64,000 nt of DNA from Ehretia macrophylla (Eukaryota > Streptophyta > Magnoliopsida > Boraginales > Ehretiaceae), in assembly GCA_037974665.1 (NCBI GenBank), contig CM075764.1, positions 85,492,825 to 85,556,824 on the forward strand. The letters are read 5' to 3'. Positions 23,879 to 35,800 of the stretch are shown here, piece after piece; the first letter of the stretch is position 1; the number at the start of each line of letters is the position of its first letter. Below the pieces are notes generated by a model. That model made no database searches, was not told the DNA's origin, and was given only the letters and a program-made list of their open reading frames with translations. Made by a program: the position numbers and the translations under genes.

Positions 23879-24275
23879 CATTGTGTTTGAATTGAGGAAA
23901 AAAAAATTATTAAAAGAGAGGAAATGAGAAAATCATAAAGGAGAGGAGATGAGATGATTAAATCATGTTTGTATTGAATAATTTGAGGAAGGAGAGTATC
24001 GTAAAGGAGTATGAGTATCTTTTGTTTAGATTAGGAAGAAATAGAAGGGGAGATAAATTTTATGTGCAAAATAACTTTCATAAATAAGACTTACTCTTCT
24101 TCCCTTCTATTTTACCCCAAATTGGAGAAAAAGAAAAAGTAAACTTGGGATGAGTTGTTTTGACCCCTCCACTTTCTTCTCCCTTGAAAAACTTCCAAAA
24201 CAAACAAGGGAGAGTTTTTTATAATCTCTCTCCTTACCTCTCCTTTCCCTTATTCTCTTCAATCCAAACAGACCC
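23879..24275. mobile_element. Tourist-like MITE with TTA duplication
   Basis: The left end CATTGTGTTTGAATTGAGG and the reverse complement of the right end GGGTCTGTTTGGATTGAAG match as TIRs of Tourist type. TTA flanks both sides (23876-23878, 24276-24278). It is 397 bp, non-coding, with internal GGAG/CTCC-rich inverted segments. It sits inside a repeat starting CAGTGGCGGAGCCATTC at 23859 and resuming AGATTGTGGGGG after 24278. Confidence 0.65.
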
Positions 24276-25186
24276 TTAAGATTGTGGGGGTTGCATCCCC
24301 CATTCAACTCAAATTTTATCAGAAAATGTGTGTATTTTCAAGATATTTTTAAATTAAAAAATTAATTCAAACCCAAGTAAAAAAAATTATCTATATATAA
24401 GTGTTTAATTATATGAAAAAAATATTGACTACGCTCTTGCATACATCTCCCCATAACATTGTATCATCATGATCTTTGCTTTGATCCTACAAATAGCAAG
24501 GGGTGACCTTCTAAAAAAGGAATGGGAAAAGATTCTTTTAAGAACACATCACCCCTATTTAATATAAAGAGTCGGATTTTTGCTAAATCACTATTTTTCT
24601 TAAATTAACACCAAAACGATGTTATTTAATTTCTCTTCATGAAGAGAAATTGATATAAGAAAAATGATACATATCAAACAAACGCTATAACCACGTTTGG
24701 CGTTACCCCATGTTAAAAATTCACTCAAGGTTGAAGCTTCCTTAGATAGTATAGTTGTTAACATGTGAATTTTATAATTTTAAAGCCAACATTTGTGTCA
24801 TACACCAATTCAAGTCAATAAATAAATTTTTGACAAGGAAAAATACCATCTAACATTGAAATGCTTTCAGTTGAAGAATGGGGAAAGGAGGACCATTGGA
24901 AGATTATAAGAGATGAGAAAGAAAGAGGTGAAGAACTAAACTATAACGACAAAAGAGTTAGTTCAAATTAATTAAAAATTTAAAAGTTTTTTAGAGACGA
25001 GAAATTCAAGAGAATTTTTATGTGGTATAGTTGTAATTAAAATAAAATAAAATGTCATAATAGTCATCTCAAAAAACATAATTTTTTTTATCCTTCCAAA
25101 TGACTCCAATTTGGGAGGACTGGATTTTGAGGTATGTGAGAGGTTAGGCCTATCCCTCCTATATCCCAACCGTCCATTTTCTTTTA

Positions 25187-25657
25187 CAGTGTGTTTGGAT
25201 TGGGGAAATGGGGGAAAGGGGATGGTTAGTAAGGAGAAGGGTTGAGTCTTTATTTTGTTTGTTTTGGGAGGAAATGGGAAGAAGAGGTATAGAGAGGATG
25301 AGGCTCACCCCTCCATACCCCTAGAATATGGTCCTTCAAAATTGGGAGAAAATGGGGGGAGGGGAAAATATTATTTGCTATAATTACATTGTTGCCCTCT
25401 TTTTTTTTTCTCATCAAATCATGAAAATTTAATATAAAATAAAATAAGGGTATAAAAGTCATTATACACATAAAATTTATTCATCCCTTTCATTTTTTTT
25501 CTAATCCAAACAAAATATACTCATAATTCTTTATGATACTCTCCTTTATAAAATTTTTTAATCCAAACATGATTTGACCCTCTCTACTCATTTCTTTTAT
25601 GATACTTTCCCTTCCTCTCATTTACTAAACCTCCTCCCCCTCAATCCAAACACACCC
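25187..25657. mobile_element. Tourist-like MITE with TTA duplication, second copy
   Basis: The left end CAGTGTGTTTGGATTGGGG and the reverse complement of the right end GGGTGTGTTTGGATTGAGG form TIRs. TTA flanks both sides (25184-25186, 25658-25660). A further right-end-like sequence (CCCCTCAATCCAAACATACC, 25734-25753) lies just outside, which suggests nesting or local duplication of this family. Confidence 0.6.
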
Positions 25658-25660
25658 TTA

Positions 25661-26203
25661 AAACAAACAGAAGGAGACATTATTTCCCCCTTCCCCCTTC
25701 CCCTTTCCCCCAACGATCCCCTTCCATCCATTCCCCTCAATCCAAACATACCTTTAGGTTCCACTAAATGTTTGTTTGAAGTTATGTTTTGTTGCTCTTT
25801 TTTTTTTTTTTTTTTTTTTTGAATGTTGCTCTCATTCACACATAGAAAAAGTTTGACTCCTCATGCACCTAGATTGTATGCGTTTTAAATTTCAAAACGT
25901 TGGTTGTACGAGGAAATAGTTTCATGAAAATGCATTGAATCATCGCGAAGGTCCCACATGACATGCTCAGTTGCCCATTTTGCTGTTTGCATCATCCCCT
26001 TTGGTCCACAGTCCACTTGACATTGGACTTATGCACAGCTTCAATATCACATGACATGCCCAACTCGTAATATCTTTTTTTCTTTTTTTTTTTTGGTCAA
26101 CCAACATGTAATATCATTGCTTAATACATGTCTCACTTAACTATGGTTTGATGAGCTAACCCTAGTATTTTTTTTTTTTCTAAACCAACCCAACCTTGTC
26201 ATA
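25661..26203. other. Intergenic DNA with a long T-run
   Basis: Contains C-rich low-complexity sequence (25681-25740) and a run of more than 20 T (25799-25820). No gene is seen. Confidence 0.4.
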
Positions 26204-26500
26204 CATATAATTCTCTTCTTTTATTTAACGGATTTAGATTTATTAATAATATAATAATGTTATTAAGTAATTAAGTAATGATACAATTATTTATCTTCAC
26301 ATACCTTTCTTTATAATTTCGGGGATTGCATCATGAGAGTAAGAAAGTTCTTGTTTTCGGACATATCGATGAGAATAAGTAGATATAATTCTCTTCTTTT
26401 AATTAACGAATTTAGATTTACTAGCTAATATCATAATAACGCTATTAAAAAGATTAATACTGGTGAAATAATGATGCAATTATTTATCTTCACACTCAAT
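26204..26500. repeat. Diverged tandem duplication, period about 178 bp
   Basis: ATATAATTCTCTTCTTTT..GGATTTAGATTTA at about 26204 recurs at about 26382. In both copies it is followed by ATAATAA blocks and CAATTATTTATCTTCACA. Confidence 0.6.
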
Positions 26501-27049
26501 GTTTTACACAATTTTATTATAACTGTATCATCACTTCGACATCATTCATCTTACTAATACCGTTATTACGTATGCCATTAGGGGATCCAAATTCACAATC
26601 TTATACCATTTCATCCTAAAATTAATTAATGTAAGTAGAGTAGTTCAGAATCTTATATGGTGATCTTGTAACTCATGATTTATTCAAGTGAAAGAAGATT
26701 GAAGTTTTAACACCCTCCGTCTCTCTTGACACTAGAATTGTAGAGACAGCATTCTGAAAACATGAAAAATATTGCATGAGAACCTGATCATAAGTGAATG
26801 AATGTGGCTTGTTAAAGACATAAATAGCTTTAAGTGTGAGAGAGGTCATGAGATCAATTATCTGAAGATATAACCTTCTAAATGATACAAAATTGATTTC
26901 TAAACCTCTTTTTAAATAATTAAAAAAAGACATAAATAGCTAGTTGCAAGACTGGACCAACAATAAATACAAGGCGGAATTTTTTTATGAAACTAAAACA
27001 GAATTATAAGACTAGCAAAGATCAACAGATGAGAGGATCCAAACCTATG

Positions 27050-28022
27050 TAAGGATGGTAATGGGGGTAGATTTTGCGGGTATCCGTCCCACATGAGGTG
27101 GGAAATCAGGAATGGGCGCGGAAGGTAGGGATTAACTTTTAATCCCCGTACAACGGTGGAGCAGGGCATAGGGATAAGCATTCCCCACCTGACATAACTC
27201 TCTCCGCATATATGTATAGTAATTTTTATACCTTTAATTTTACATATATATTGAAATTTAAAATTATAAATATAAAAGTATTGAAAAATCACATTAGATA
27301 AAATATTACTAAAATGGAGAAGAAATAATGGATTACTTAAAATGATTTTATAATCATTCTTTTAGTTAGAACACTACATGCCATTACTTGACATTTGCAA
27401 TCTATTGCAAATACCTCCCTTTCACTATTAATGATAGTGGATTCAAGAGATTTGTTAGTTGTTCTTCAAAATAGTTTCAAACAACATAATTAAAAGTTAT
27501 ATTTAAAAAAAAAATCAATTACAATTATATATGGACATTCAATAACAAAAACAAAAAATTATGTGGTCCCAATAATACAAAGGGGTATCTTTTCTCACAT
27601 ATAATTCTCATACACAATGATTTGAGTCAGAATTTTTTTTAAATACTTAAGACTCAATTACTATAATTTTATTTTTACTATATAACTGGAAGCGTAAGAC
27701 TCAATATACAATTACTATTGGACCTTTATTTAAATCTATATTTATATTTATTATTTATTATAATTTTTAATTTTTATTTTGAAGTTTGGTGGTTCAAATT
27801 AAAATTTTATTTTGAAGTTTCGAGGTTAAATTAAATTTAATATGTAAGGTTTAAAAAAATGATGAAAAACTCGCGAGTAATTCCCATTGTCAAAAAGAAT
27901 TTGGGGACGGGGTAGGGATAGAGAACGTGAGGGCGGGACAAGTGTTTGAAAGACTTTTTAAGTGACAAAGTAGGGTGTGAGAATAGGTGCCCCACCCTAA
28001 ATCCGCACCATTATCATCCCTA
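27050..28022. mobile_element. TIR element, possibly hAT-type MITE
   Basis: The left end TAAGGATGGTAATGGGGG and the reverse complement of the right end TAGGGATGATAATGGTGC are inverted repeats. The GC-rich ends (GGGGATCCCC- and GGGCGGG-like) enclose an AT-rich core. The ends resemble hAT-type MITEs, but the 8-bp flanks (27042-27049 and 28023-28030) match at only about half of positions, so the class is not settled. No coding region is seen. Confidence 0.5.
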
Positions 28023-29220
28023 CAGTCATGAGGTGTGACATGAGCACACAACACCTGTGAAACAAAATAGAAAAATTTTGTGAGAAATCAGAGATTTTAA
28101 AAAGTCAGAATCCTCCTTAATTTGGTTTGTTAGTTTTGTCTCGGTTTCGGAGTTAAAACTCTTATTTGCTTGCGTACATTTTTGGTATCTATGCATTCGT
28201 TTTCTTCTTTTGGCAAAAGATTAAAATATTAGAAATTGTTATTTGCTCTCTCGGCTAATATCAAGTTATCCGAAACTCTTCTTTGCTATTACTTTTTTTC
28301 TTTTACTGGACAAATTTTGACGTTTCAAGTCATGCTTCCAAACTATTCTAATTTAAGCTCTTCTTGTTTGTTTGAATGACTTTTCTATGAATAGTACACT
28401 ATATAAAATAAAATATTGTTTCTAAAAGTTAGATTAACGCAAATAATGTAGCTCAAAATGATATTTTAATGTGGAAAATTTGAACAGATTAATAATCATG
28501 TGGAAAATAAGAGTAGAAAATAAAAAAAGAAAAACGATAGTTATATATATCCTGAATAGTTTCACCCTTTTCTATACGGTAAGAATTATAATACATAAAA
28601 ATTTTCTGGTCACATTAGATAATTATCTAACCATCTCACCTAACTTTTGAGTATTTGTAATACATAAATTCTTATCATATAAAGAAAAAGTGAAACATTG
28701 CGGAATGACATAAAGCATTATGGAGGAAGAAAATATGCCTAGGGTGCTGACTAATAACGACTGCGAACCACACAATGAGGGAAAAAAATTTGAAAATATC
28801 TAGATATTTTGAAACATCTGAACCTAATGTGAGTGTAGAGTGTGGGTTTCATATACACCTACGGTTCATGCACCATTAAAAATATGGACATTTGAAAGAC
28901 TAACTTTATAAAAATAAAGAAAAAGAGTGTGCATAGAATGTAGGATTTTATATACATGTATAGTCACATATCACTGACAATATAGACGTTTCAAAGGTAC
29001 TAACGATATAGATACAAGAGAAAGAGATGCTGAGAGAGAGAGAGAGAATGAATTCGTCCAGGGGAGAAGAACCTTGGCATTGGGGACATACCTTCATTTT
29101 CAAACCAAAAAAAAAACATCAACATGCATGTCAGCAGCCCCACATTCATTTTGTGAAAATTCACTGAATCCAACCTTTCTTCTTTCTTCTCACTGGTCTC
29201 CACATATATTACACACGTAG
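28023..29220. other. Intergenic DNA upstream of the ARGOS-like gene
   Basis: AT-rich and non-coding. The part nearest 29220 presumably contains the promoter. The GA-rich spot near 29031-29047 is a short microsatellite. Confidence 0.4.
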
Positions 29221-29232
29221 TATATATAAATA
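29221..29232 (+). promoter_or_regulatory. Candidate TATA box of the ARGOS-like gene
   Basis: TATATATAAATA lies on the plus strand about 1.2 kb upstream of the start codon, which leaves room for a long leader with one intron. An ACACGT motif lies directly upstream. Confidence 0.4.
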
Positions 29233-29543
29233 CAACTCCAACATTTTTTACCTCAAAAACAGCTACAAATCCAAAGTACACAGCATAACAACACCAAACC
29301 CATCCAAATCTTGAACCACAAAAGGCATTTTTCACAACCCAAAAACCAACCAAGTAAAGCCAACAACAATTTCAAAGTAACCAAACAAAAATTACACATC
29401 ACCAAATCGTCTCTTTCACAACATTACTAGTAATCTTTTTCCCATCAGGCTCTCTTATTCCTTTTCTCAACACAGGAGAAAAGAATCAGATATTGAAGTG
29501 AGTTGTGAGGGAAAAAGGAAAAGGCCTGTTGGCAAAGGCAAAG

Positions 29544-30131
29544 ATGAAGGGTAGATAGGAGGAGGGAGATGCTAAAAGTGCATGAAAAATCATTGCTTTC
29601 TTGGAGAATTATTTGGAAATCTTGTTTGCTTACTCACCACAATCTTCACGGCCTGGAAAAGCTGCATTATCATCATCATCATCATAGGTATATCCAGCTC
29701 ACCTTACCTGTTGTTGCATCACATGCTTGTGTCTTCATATTTGACTGTGGTGTTGTCTCTTTCTTGACAAAGAATCAGAGTTAGTCAATTCGAGTCCCTT
29801 AGGTACACTAAAAGTTTCCTCAAAATTTTAACTTCAGGGTCTCGTGGGATCAGACAACAAAGTCCAGTTACCCACGGATCAGAGGAAAACAACAAAGAAT
29901 TAGATATGAAATCTGGGCTTTTGCTTCCTGTCTCTGATCACTTTCTTTCTCAATCTTGGAATTTATTCATCTTTGCCTATACCATCTGTCACATTGATTT
30001 ATTGAAAATTCTGATTTTGATTTGAGCTGTTGTGAATTGTGCTTTATTGACCTTTTCAATACATGTTTTGTGCACAAATGTTTTCACATTGAATGTAACG
30101 CCTGTCCAATGGTTCTCGATTTTAATTGCAG
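29544..30131 (+). promoter_or_regulatory. 5' leader of the ARGOS-like gene with upstream ORFs and a probable leader intron
   Basis: Upstream ATGs occur at 29544 (a four-codon ORF), 29569 and 29582 (longer frames crossing a CAT-repeat). A plausible leader intron runs from GTATATCC at 29688 to TTTTAATTGCAG at 30131 (444 nt). The upstream frames have no family resemblance, so they would act, if at all, by limiting translation. Splicing is inferred from consensus only. Confidence 0.4.
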
Positions 30132-30437
30132 TTGGATTTCTAGAGATGATGTCTCATGGTAGCCGCATTTAGCCTAAGCTTACGGACAATTAGCATATAA
30201 GGTACAACCATCCAGGAGTTGATCTTGAGAACGGCAATAGACAGTATATATTTAATTAGTTTGATATCTCCAACATCCCGTGTTGCATATGAGTTCAAGT
30301 GAAACAAGGAGATTATAACAAAGTGGTCCATTGAATTCTGCTGCAATCAGAAGAGGACCGGAGTATCATCAAAGTGGAGTTGGATAATATCGCAAAAGTT
30401 TTTCATTGTTGACAACCCGTACATGGTTATAGTTTAA

Positions 30438-30818
30438 ATGACTGCAGAACGGCCTGAAGAAGAATTGAGATCATCCAGAGGTATAATCACTCTCCAGGAT
30501 CAGTATTTCAGGCGTATCATGGATGTTAAAACCGCGAAGAATCCAACGCCTATTCCAGGAAAGAAAGTAGAGTTTCATCGAACTTTGACACAAGGACATG
30601 GCAAGAAAATGTTGTTTTCTGCAAGCTATTTCAGCCTGGAATCTTTGTTTCTGCTAGTATGTCTCACAGCATCATTGCTGTTACTGCCATTGATACTTCC
30701 AGCATTACCACCCCCCCCATTTATGCTGCTTTTGCTTCCCATTTGCATTATGGCTGTGCTCATGATCTTGGCTTTTACGCCTTGTAATGTCCGAGATGCA
30801 ACTTCTACTTGTATGTAA
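30438..30818 (+). CDS. ARL: ARGOS/ARL-type organ-size regulator (OSR family)
   Basis: Encodes a 126-residue small membrane protein of the ORGAN SIZE RELATED family (ARGOS, ARL, OSR1). In Arabidopsis these promote cell proliferation or expansion and raise final organ size downstream of auxin, brassinosteroid or other hormone signals, and ARGOS proteins act at the endoplasmic reticulum to lower ethylene response. The variable, basic N-terminus (residues 1-58) is followed by the conserved OSR block YFSLESLFLLVCLTASLLLL (about 64-83). Next come the proline turn LPALPPPPF, a second hydrophobic helix (MLLLLPICIMAVLMILAF) and a short tail. Two helices joined by a Pro-rich loop are the family hallmark. 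The ATG chosen gives a full-length family member in one coding exon. Whether it is the ARGOS or ARL orthologue cannot be decided here. Confidence 0.85.
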   Translation: MTAERPEEELRSSRGIITLQDQYFRRIMDVKTAKNPTPIPGKKVEFHRTLTQGHGKKMLFSASYFSLESLFLLVCLTASLLLLPLILPALPPPPFMLLLLPICIMAVLMILAFTPCNVRDATSTCM

Positions 30819-32800
30819 ATGGTGTTTGAGACAATCTTGACCACTCAATTTTTGAAAAAGATTCTCTCTGTTCATTTGTTTCCTTTTTATTGAGCTAACA
30901 AACAATATTACAGCCTTACAGATCATAAATTGGGAACTTAGAATACTTTCCTATTTACACAATTTAGTTATGTATGATCTTAATGTTTTATGTCACTCGG
31001 ACAATATTTCATCCGTCTTTATACGAATCGGATTACACAATTATAGTTATGTATGATTAATACTTTATGTTCGTCCCTTGGGTGGTATTTCATCCGTCGG
31101 TAAGAATTTATGTATTATATATTAATTTTTTTTTATATGGTAAGCGTTCTCTCAGCAATATGAGGGAAGAGAAGTTTACTTTGAGAAGAAAAAAAAGAAC
31201 AACTAATTTAAGAGGTAGTAACAAATTTTTTAATCTTAACTTCTCCATTGAATTGCTATTTGTTTTTTGCCTTTTAGTTGGATTAAGAACTCAAACAAGA
31301 TCTTGTACATTGAGGAGCTAACCAGAAATAAACGGCATCATCGACATTTTCAGATATATATAACTAATTTCACCGAATAAGACAAGATTTGATTGGCTTG
31401 GTTTGATTTGATTTTTCACCTTCGGTTCTTTTGATTCTTTGATAACATGATTGGAACAATACAAGGTAATGGCGGAGGTTAACCAAACTCCTTTTCCTTT
31501 TCTCCAAATAAACTAGAAATCACTTAGAGAATAATATACACTCCCTTGTTTGTGTTATTATTCGTAAGATGTTTTTCAGTCCAGTAAAAATGAACATACG
31601 ACACTTATAAAAATAGATCTCACCTGAAAGGTAGATACCAACTGAATTTTTTTCCCTTATTCTAATTTCTTTTAAAGCCACCATTCATGATCTCAGGGCA
31701 TAAACTAAGGTTTTTTGGGAGAATATATCCACACAAAAACCATGTGACAAAGTGTGATTTGTCATCTTAAGTTTCATGGGGTAATTAAAAAAACATGAAG
31801 AAAAGCACACAACACACGGATTTGAAACCAGTACTCCCTTATCACATTTGACTAATCAGGTACATACATTGTAATGTCCCGTTACATTATTAAATTTATA
31901 CCCTTACAATGGATCTACACGAATTTTACATTATCACAAAAAATTAAAAAAAGTTAACACGCATTAATTAGTAAGAGGTTTCTGTTGTACATAGCATTTT
32001 CCTATCCAATTATGGCAATAGGAAACCCCAATTTAACATCCCACTTGTAAGTTGATAACAACTCTCAATTAGTTACTAATAGAACCCCTTGACCAAAGCA
32101 TTCCCCAAGTAATAGGGTCATTGATTAATAACATCACAACATGTGCCGCTCAGTTTCTGAGATAAACACCTTACTTGGTACATATTTGAACTCTCTCATA
32201 ACATTATCACTTTTTCACGAGGACGATCAATGGTAGTAATATAACATGCCGAAATCAATTATACCAATTGCATGAATTATATTACTGCAAATAGCATCAA
32301 CCAACAATATCACTCCAACTATATGACCACTTTTCAGTACAATGTTACTTGAAACCATGAAGCAGCTAATGAGCACACAACATGAAACAGTTTCAAAAAT
32401 CATAATGTAGCAGCATCAAATGGCATAACTCAAGATGAAACTTTGTCTATATAAAAGTGCATCATATTACCTCCTATATGTACTCTTCAACATAATTTTT
32501 AGCATATGCCTCTATCCATATTCACCTGGCAGAAGCAAGGCAACAACTACTTTATAATTCATTCTCCTTTCTTTTACTTGTTCGTTTCTTTTCTTCCGAT
32601 TGGTTGTCGAGAAAGCAATACAATAGCTACCAGTTAATAATAAGAAAATTGACACACCTCAGATGGCATGTCACCCTCAAGCAGCTATTAGTTATTAACT
32701 ATGACATGTCAGAGCATGGACAAAGGGGTTGAGGTGGGGAGAGCGAGGAGAGAAAAGAGGGAGATACAAAATCAAGATCTAAAGAAGCTGATACATGTTG
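30819..32800. other. Space between two convergent genes
   Basis: Should contain the 3'UTRs of the ARGOS-like gene (from 30819) and the SKIP35-like gene (below 32801). The middle is AT-rich and non-coding, with no element ends recognised. Confidence 0.5.
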
Positions 32801-35800
32801 CTAAGAAGCATGTGGCGCATTGAGCAAAAATGGAGGAAGATGATGTTCCAAAACAGCCAGTAACTCTCGTCCCTGGTTTGGTTCTTCTAGAGTCACCCCT
32901 CCAAGCCTCCTTGCTGCTTCCACGAGTTGCCCCCTAAGCCGTTGTGAAAACAAGCAGCCTCCTGCCTTGACACATTCTCTATACAGCGGTAGGTAGGCTA
33001 TTGCCACCCTCAAGGGGGCTGGAAGATCCCTTATACAGATGGGCGATTCACCCCACTTCAAAATCCGAACAAGGTTCAAGTAATGCTCTTGTCCTTGCCT
33101 CAACCCGTCCAAGAAAGCGGCTTCTGACCAATGCTCCTGAAGGAAAGCTCGAAGTTCAGGAGCAACAGCTTCGTCATCAGACCTAGCAATGCTATCTGCA
33201 ACAGCATAAGTAGCTGCAGGATCACCGAGGAAGTCTGCACGAAGTAGAAATGCCACCCCTTCAAGAGATCCACCACTTCGTTCACCAGCAGCCTTGAGGA
33301 TCTCTATACTGAGGGCTGCAAGGACATGTTGAGGGACATGAGGCAAGAGACATGCAGCAATGTCAACCTGACTGCTTGAGGTAGCAGCAGTTAGAGCCAG
33401 ACAAAGTTCCATGTCTCGGCAGCCTCTTTTAACAAACCACTGAACAACCTGCATACATCCTCTCTCAGCTGCTCTCATCAAAGGACCCAAGAAAGCCATC
33501 GCATTACCCTCTTCTACTAGGCATTCCATCGTGCCAATTTTACCATAGTGTGATGCAAATCCCAGAGCCAGGTCAACATCAACATCCAAGCTGTTCCTTT
33601 GAGCTATCTATAAAGATTCCAAGTAACCAAATGGAAACTGAGTGAAATCTGATAGAACAATTTTATCATGCAAGCAGAACAGAGCCATATGCACGACCAA
33701 TAAATTAGAAACATACATCACATGAGAACAAGAGCTAGTTCCAAATCAAGACCTTGATTACTAAGTTGCATAACTAGGAACAAAAGTATAAAACAAACAA
33801 ATAGAAACAAAACCAAACTAAGTCTTATCCCTCTAGGAAGGGTCAGCTAAGGAACAAGAATATGCAATAGAAAAAAGTAACAATTTGAAGCAGAATCCCA
33901 ATCACAAACCACAACTTAATCCAAAAAAATACACAAGGACGATCATTATTCACTAGATTAAGCATGTATAAGTAAACATCAGTCTATCAATATGTACAAT
34001 AATTTTTTCAGGGCAGCATAACACCATATTTCATGTCATATTTTTAATTTGAAATGTAAATTTAAATAGTGAGATAAGCAAGGAAAGAATTAGAAAAGGT
34101 GAAATTTAATCAATATGAAGGAGAAACCTCTATTAAAGGACAACAAAATCTCAAATTACTTGACTGCAACATTGTTTAGCGGTATAAAGGAGGACGATAT
34201 TTTTTTACATTGCGTAATGGTATAAAGGACGACAACCCAGGTATTATGACTATCACAGATAAAAAGACTGAAGTCAAGGATCCAAACACAATAAAGAACA
34301 AGCCTGAAAAAATTCCAAGGGGGAAGCAAAGAGGCTAAGGAGAACATAAGGAAAAATACAACAATTAGTAGGAACTGAATCATGAATGACTGCTCCAGAC
34401 ATGTTTCACTGACAAGATACTAAAACAATTGATTCAGCACTAGCATAAATATCAGTATTTTCCCAACAACATCATGAGAGCTAAAGCATGGACTATTAGA
34501 TGAGTAGGCCATAAACTACATGAAATGTCGAAAACTGATCATGTCACTGGCTTTCAATGACAAAATATCGCTAAGAAGACTAAAAGAATAATAAACAATG
34601 TTTGAGGGATTCAATTCGTGTTACCTGCAACAAAATGCGTACAAGTTCTGTGCTCCCAAAACGTGAGGCTTCAAGAAAACATTGGTTGACATTGTCTGCA
34701 CCCCCTTCAACCAGCATGCCCAGCAATCCTTGGATTGCAGTTGCTGATATACCTGATGCCCAACCAGGGTCAAATGAACTAGAGAAGAGTGTGAGTGGGA
34801 AGCAAGCTGCATCAAAGGCTTCCGTGAAATCCTTTCCAGTAAGATTATTGCCAGCAAGATCCAGGAATGTTTTGAAAGCAGATAACTTCAGCTGGATTTC
34901 AGCAGCTGCATTGTGACCCACTCGATCCCTATTCCCCTGGCAGCGAGAGTGGAAACCTATACATTTAAGAGCCCATTCAGTGAACTTCTGGACTTTGGCA
35001 GCAGCTTCTGCCTTCAAAACTTCATCTCCATTGCATTCCTGCAGCCGCTCATGCAACCTGCTTAGATGGCAATTAATGATTATCCAGACAAGGCTCATGC
35101 TACAAATTGATAAGACAGCATAAGAACATGAAAATGCATAAACAAGGGAAGCAGAGATACTACAATTCACAAATTGATAACAACATATTCTCCTCAACAG
35201 CAGCAGGTCAAATGTGTTTTATAACCAGAAATGTAATGAGACAAGACCCTGAGCGCATAACAAGCCCACGGACTGACAGATAGCTCAGGAGGCAATTGAC
35301 GAGTACCCAGACATGGCACGTGTCACAAATTGCTAGCTTAGCAAAAAACAAGAAAATGCATAAACAAAGGAAGTAGAGTGTATGACATAGAAATCCACAA
35401 TTACGCATATTCTTCTTTCAGGCAGGACAATGTGCACATGACAAGCCCATGGACCAACAGATGGTAGCACACATACCAATTAGTTACAGCTGTAATGAAA
35501 TAATATTGCCTAAGATAGCATAATAAACACACTGTGAAACCAATTCAAATGTACCTTGCACTTTTAAGAAGTAAACCACAAAAGAACATCCATCAAAAGT
35601 CAATTTTCTACAGTTTATGTGATGTTAGGTAGATTGATCACAGCAGAATGTCACAAATCAGAGAACCCCTCACTTTTTCCTAAATACATATGAAGGACCA
35701 AGAAGAGAAAATACATTAAAAGACAAGCAAGACCTTGTGTGTGAAACCAGCACCCCAACAATGAACTGCTGAACTAAAATAACATAAAGTTTTACTTGGG

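Noticed and set aside
29000-29353. 117-codon minus-strand frame upstream of the ARGOS-like gene
   Set aside because: No homology, lies in promoter-like sequence, and lacks splice or codon support.
33001-33186. Plus-strand frames opposite SKIP35-like exons (also 34602-34916, 36489-36704)
   Set aside because: Antisense shadows of conserved coding exons.
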